From assembly GCA_947377425.1 (NCBI GenBank), contig CANCFZ010000109.1, forward strand, positions 1-8,026: a stretch of DNA of 8,026 nt. Reading direction: 5' to 3'. Made by a program: the position numbers and the translations under genes. Positions 6,111 to 8,026 of this stretch are shown here, piece after piece. The number at the start of each line of letters is the position of its first letter. The stretch's first letter is position 1. Under the pieces are notes generated by a model. The model searched no databases. It was not told the origin of the DNA and saw only the letters and a program-made list of their open reading frames with translations. This stretch comes from Flavobacteriaceae bacterium (GTDB lineage Bacteria; Bacteroidota; Bacteroidia; Flavobacteriales; Flavobacteriaceae).

Positions 6111-8026
6111 ATGAAAAAACTATTTTTATTCTTATTTACATTAATAAACTTCACCACTTTTGCCCAAGATAAAGCAGAAATAAAAGACTTCTTTTGGGGG
6201 AAAAACGATCAATTTAAAAAAGCTAATTCAATTCCGGACAAATGGAAAAACGAATCGGCGGTTATGATTTATAAATACGAATATTATGATTATCATAAAT
6301 TTGGCGCAAGTGTAACTTACACTTCTGGGATAAGAAAAAGAATAAAACTTCTAGATCAAGCTGCTGTAAAAGAGTTTTCAGAATTCTCTTTTAATGATAA
6401 ATTTTACTCCAATAAAGGAATGTTTGCACTTAGAAAAGGAACAAACACTATTGGCATTAAAATCATTAAAGCAGATGGAAAAGAAATAGAAGTTGATGTA
6501 GATAAAAATGCTAAAGACGTTGATAAAGAAAAGAAAATTGCAATAGCAAATTTAGAAATTGGCGACATTTTGGATTATTATTATTATAGTGTAGAACCTT
6601 TCAAATCTGCTTTAGAATATGGGTTTGCACCAGAAGAATCTCCTCTAGGCGATGTTTATCCAATTATGGATATGAAACTTGTTTTTAATACCGAAAATGA
6701 CTTTTTTGTTAATTTCAACACCTATAATGGTGCTCCAGAATTAAAAGAAATCCCAACAGGAAGTGGTGGAGAAAGAAAATATGAATTGACTGCAAAAGAT
6801 ATCGCTAAAAATGAATTCCCTAGATGGTTCTATCCTTTAGCTGAATTACCATGTTATAAATTTCAAGTGTTTTTTGCTCGTTCTGGTAAATTTGAAAAAA
6901 GAGCTGATGCTTTCCTTTCTGATAAAGAAAAAGTAATCAAAAAAACAGTTTCTAAAGAAGATATTTTCAATTATTATGATGAAAAATTTAGAGCTGAAGG
7001 TGATTTAGGTGACATCAATGATTTTCTAAAAGGAAAAACATTTTCAAGTGATGAAGAAAAAGTTAGAGAAGTATATTACTTTTCGAGACACGCTTTTTTT
7101 ACAAAATATTTGGAAGCAGTTGTTGTCAATCAAGCCAATATTTTCTATCCATTTGAATTGTATAAAAACCCTATTTTCTTTCAATCCGAAGAATCGTTTA
7201 TTAGATACTTTATGGCTTTTCTTAAAAAGAACAATATCGACTATGACATAATTGTTGGAACAGCAAAATATAATGGTTCTATTGACGATTTATTAATACA
7301 AAAAAATGTTAGTGTTCTTTTAAAAGTTAATACTAAAACACCAATGTATATGGAATATTTTACTCCATTTACAAGTGCTGACCAATTCAATTACAATCTT
7401 GAAAACACTAAAGCTTTTGCCTTGCAAGTATCAAGAGGAAAGAAAATTGTAGATGCTGATAAAATAATGTTACCATCAAGCACCTACCAAGATAATGTTT
7501 CAAAAATAACATCTGATGTTTCTATAAATAGTGATTTTACTGGATTAAATATTAAAAAAGAATCTTCTTATTTTGGACATTTGAAAGAGAATGAACAATC
7601 AGACAAATTCTACTTTTTTGACTATGTTTATGAGGATTATGAAAAATATGGAACTCCAAAATTAATGGATTTAGTAAGAGGCAAGAAAAAACAAGAGCAA
7701 TATCAAAAAGAACTTGATGCTATAATTAACAAGCAAAAAGACCAACAAAAAGAAGCTTTCAAGAAATCGACTGCCGAAGAATATGATTTTGAAATTGACG
7801 ATCACAAATTAACCATAAAAAGTACAGGAAGATTTGGAAAAAAATCGCCATTGGTTTATGATGAAGAGTTTGCTATTAAAAACAATCTTATCAAAAAAGC
7901 AGGTGAAAATTATTTAGTTGAAATTGGAAAATTAATAACTTCTCAAATCGAAATCGACAAAAAAGAAAAAGACCGTAAAAACAACATTTATATGATTTAT
8001 CCACGTTCTTTTGAAAACGAAATTAC
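6111..8026 (+). CDS. Exported DUF3857-like protein with degenerate transglutaminase-like core (partial, 3' end cut off)
   Basis: The frame from ATG 6111 stays open to the window edge: 638 codons plus two bases and no stop, so the C-terminus is missing. Residues 1-18 are a signal peptide (MKKLFLFLF..., cleavage TFA|Q), which fixes the start. Residues about 50-240 look like a DUF3857 region: a central GDILDYYYY (151-159) corresponds to the strand before the long insert in such proteins. SSDEEKVREVYYFSRHAFF near 310-330 parallels TDEEKIKNIYYWVQDNI in the gene upstream. Further on, FQSEESFIRYFMAFLKK (from 357) lines up with FGDCKGMANLIKQMLKL, with E360 where the upstream protein has its catalytic Cys and V400 where it has His; E415 falls near the Asp. 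It therefore looks like a non-catalytic relative. A Lys/Gln/Glu-rich, probably helical or coiled-coil stretch spans 523-553. It is 7 bases downstream of the active-type gene, so almost certainly co-transcribed. The family call is by eye and less certain than the export prediction. Confidence 0.8.
   Translation, partial: MKKLFLFLFTLINFTTFAQDKAEIKDFFWGKNDQFKKANSIPDKWKNESAVMIYKYEYYDYHKFGASVTYTSGIRKRIKLLDQAAVKEFSEFSFNDKFYSNKGMFALRKGTNTIGIKIIKADGKEIEVDVDKNAKDVDKEKKIAIANLEIGDILDYYYYSVEPFKSALEYGFAPEESPLGDVYPIMDMKLVFNTENDFFVNFNTYNGAPELKEIPTGSGGERKYELTAKDIAKNEFPRWFYPLAELPCYKFQVFFARSGKFEKRADAFLSDKEKVIKKTVSKEDIFNYYDEKFRAEGDLGDINDFLKGKTFSSDEEKVREVYYFSRHAFFTKYLEAVVVNQANIFYPFELYKNPIFFQSEESFIRYFMAFLKKNNIDYDIIVGTAKYNGSIDDLLIQKNVSVLLKVNTKTPMYMEYFTPFTSADQFNYNLENTKAFALQVSRGKKIVDADKIMLPSSTYQDNVSKITSDVSINSDFTGLNIKKESSYFGHLKENEQSDKFYFFDYVYEDYEKYGTPKLMDLVRGKKKQEQYQKELDAIINKQKDQQKEAFKKSTAEEYDFEIDDHKLTIKSTGRFGKKSPLVYDEEFAIKNNLIKKAGENYLVEIGKLITSQIEIDKKEKDRKNNIYMIYPRSFENEI

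Noticed and set aside
7048..7251. A 67-codon + strand frame inside the last gene
   Set aside because: It lies wholly inside the continuous frame that starts at 6111 and runs to the window edge, where the codons encode a recognisable exported protein; the short frame has no signal, domain or leader.
1..8026. Defence system, mobile element, CRISPR array, tRNA or rRNA
   Set aside because: No transposase, integrase, nuclease or toxin-like protein, no regularly spaced repeats and no cloverleaf-type sequence were seen; nearly all of the window is accounted for by six same-strand genes.

Overview
The window looks like chromosomal DNA of a flavobacterium (phylum Bacteroidota; Flavobacteriaceae, Flavobacterium-like). 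The evidence is: strongly AT-rich sequence; A-rich leaders instead of Shine-Dalgarno sites before the start codons; signal peptides ending in A-Q; a type IX secretion (T9SS) C-terminal sorting domain; a lipoprotein with an acidic stretch just after its lipid cysteine; and one near-match to the Bacteroidota promoter element TAnnTTTG. Everything recognisable is on the + strand. Coding density is very high, and the longest non-coding gap is 89 bases (924-1012).

There are three blocks. Block 1 (9-923) is a small membrane-anchored protein of unknown function followed, 6 bases later, by a hotdog-fold acyl-CoA thioesterase. Block 2 (1013-4143) follows the only sizeable intergenic region, which holds a candidate promoter and an 11-bp direct repeat. 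It encodes a lipoprotein diheme c-type cytochrome (SO2930-like family), possibly surface-exposed. Twenty bases downstream is a CRTAC1-like secreted protein with seven FG-GAP/VCBS calcium-type motifs, an ASPIC/UnbV domain and a T9SS tail. Together they look like a cell-surface or outer-membrane pair. Block 3 (4184 to the window end) has two exported proteins of the DUF3857/transglutaminase-like class, 7 bases apart. The first keeps a full Cys-His-Asp triad. The second runs off the window edge without a stop and, by eye, is a divergent relative that has lost the Cys and His.

Most genes belong to families known from related genomes. I did not find a convincing undescribed system such as a defence island, mobile element, CRISPR array or RNA gene. 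The points most worth a second look are the active/inactive transglutaminase-like pair, the pairing of a possibly surface-exposed diheme cytochrome with a T9SS-secreted propeller, and the direct repeat overlapping the candidate promoter between them and block 1.
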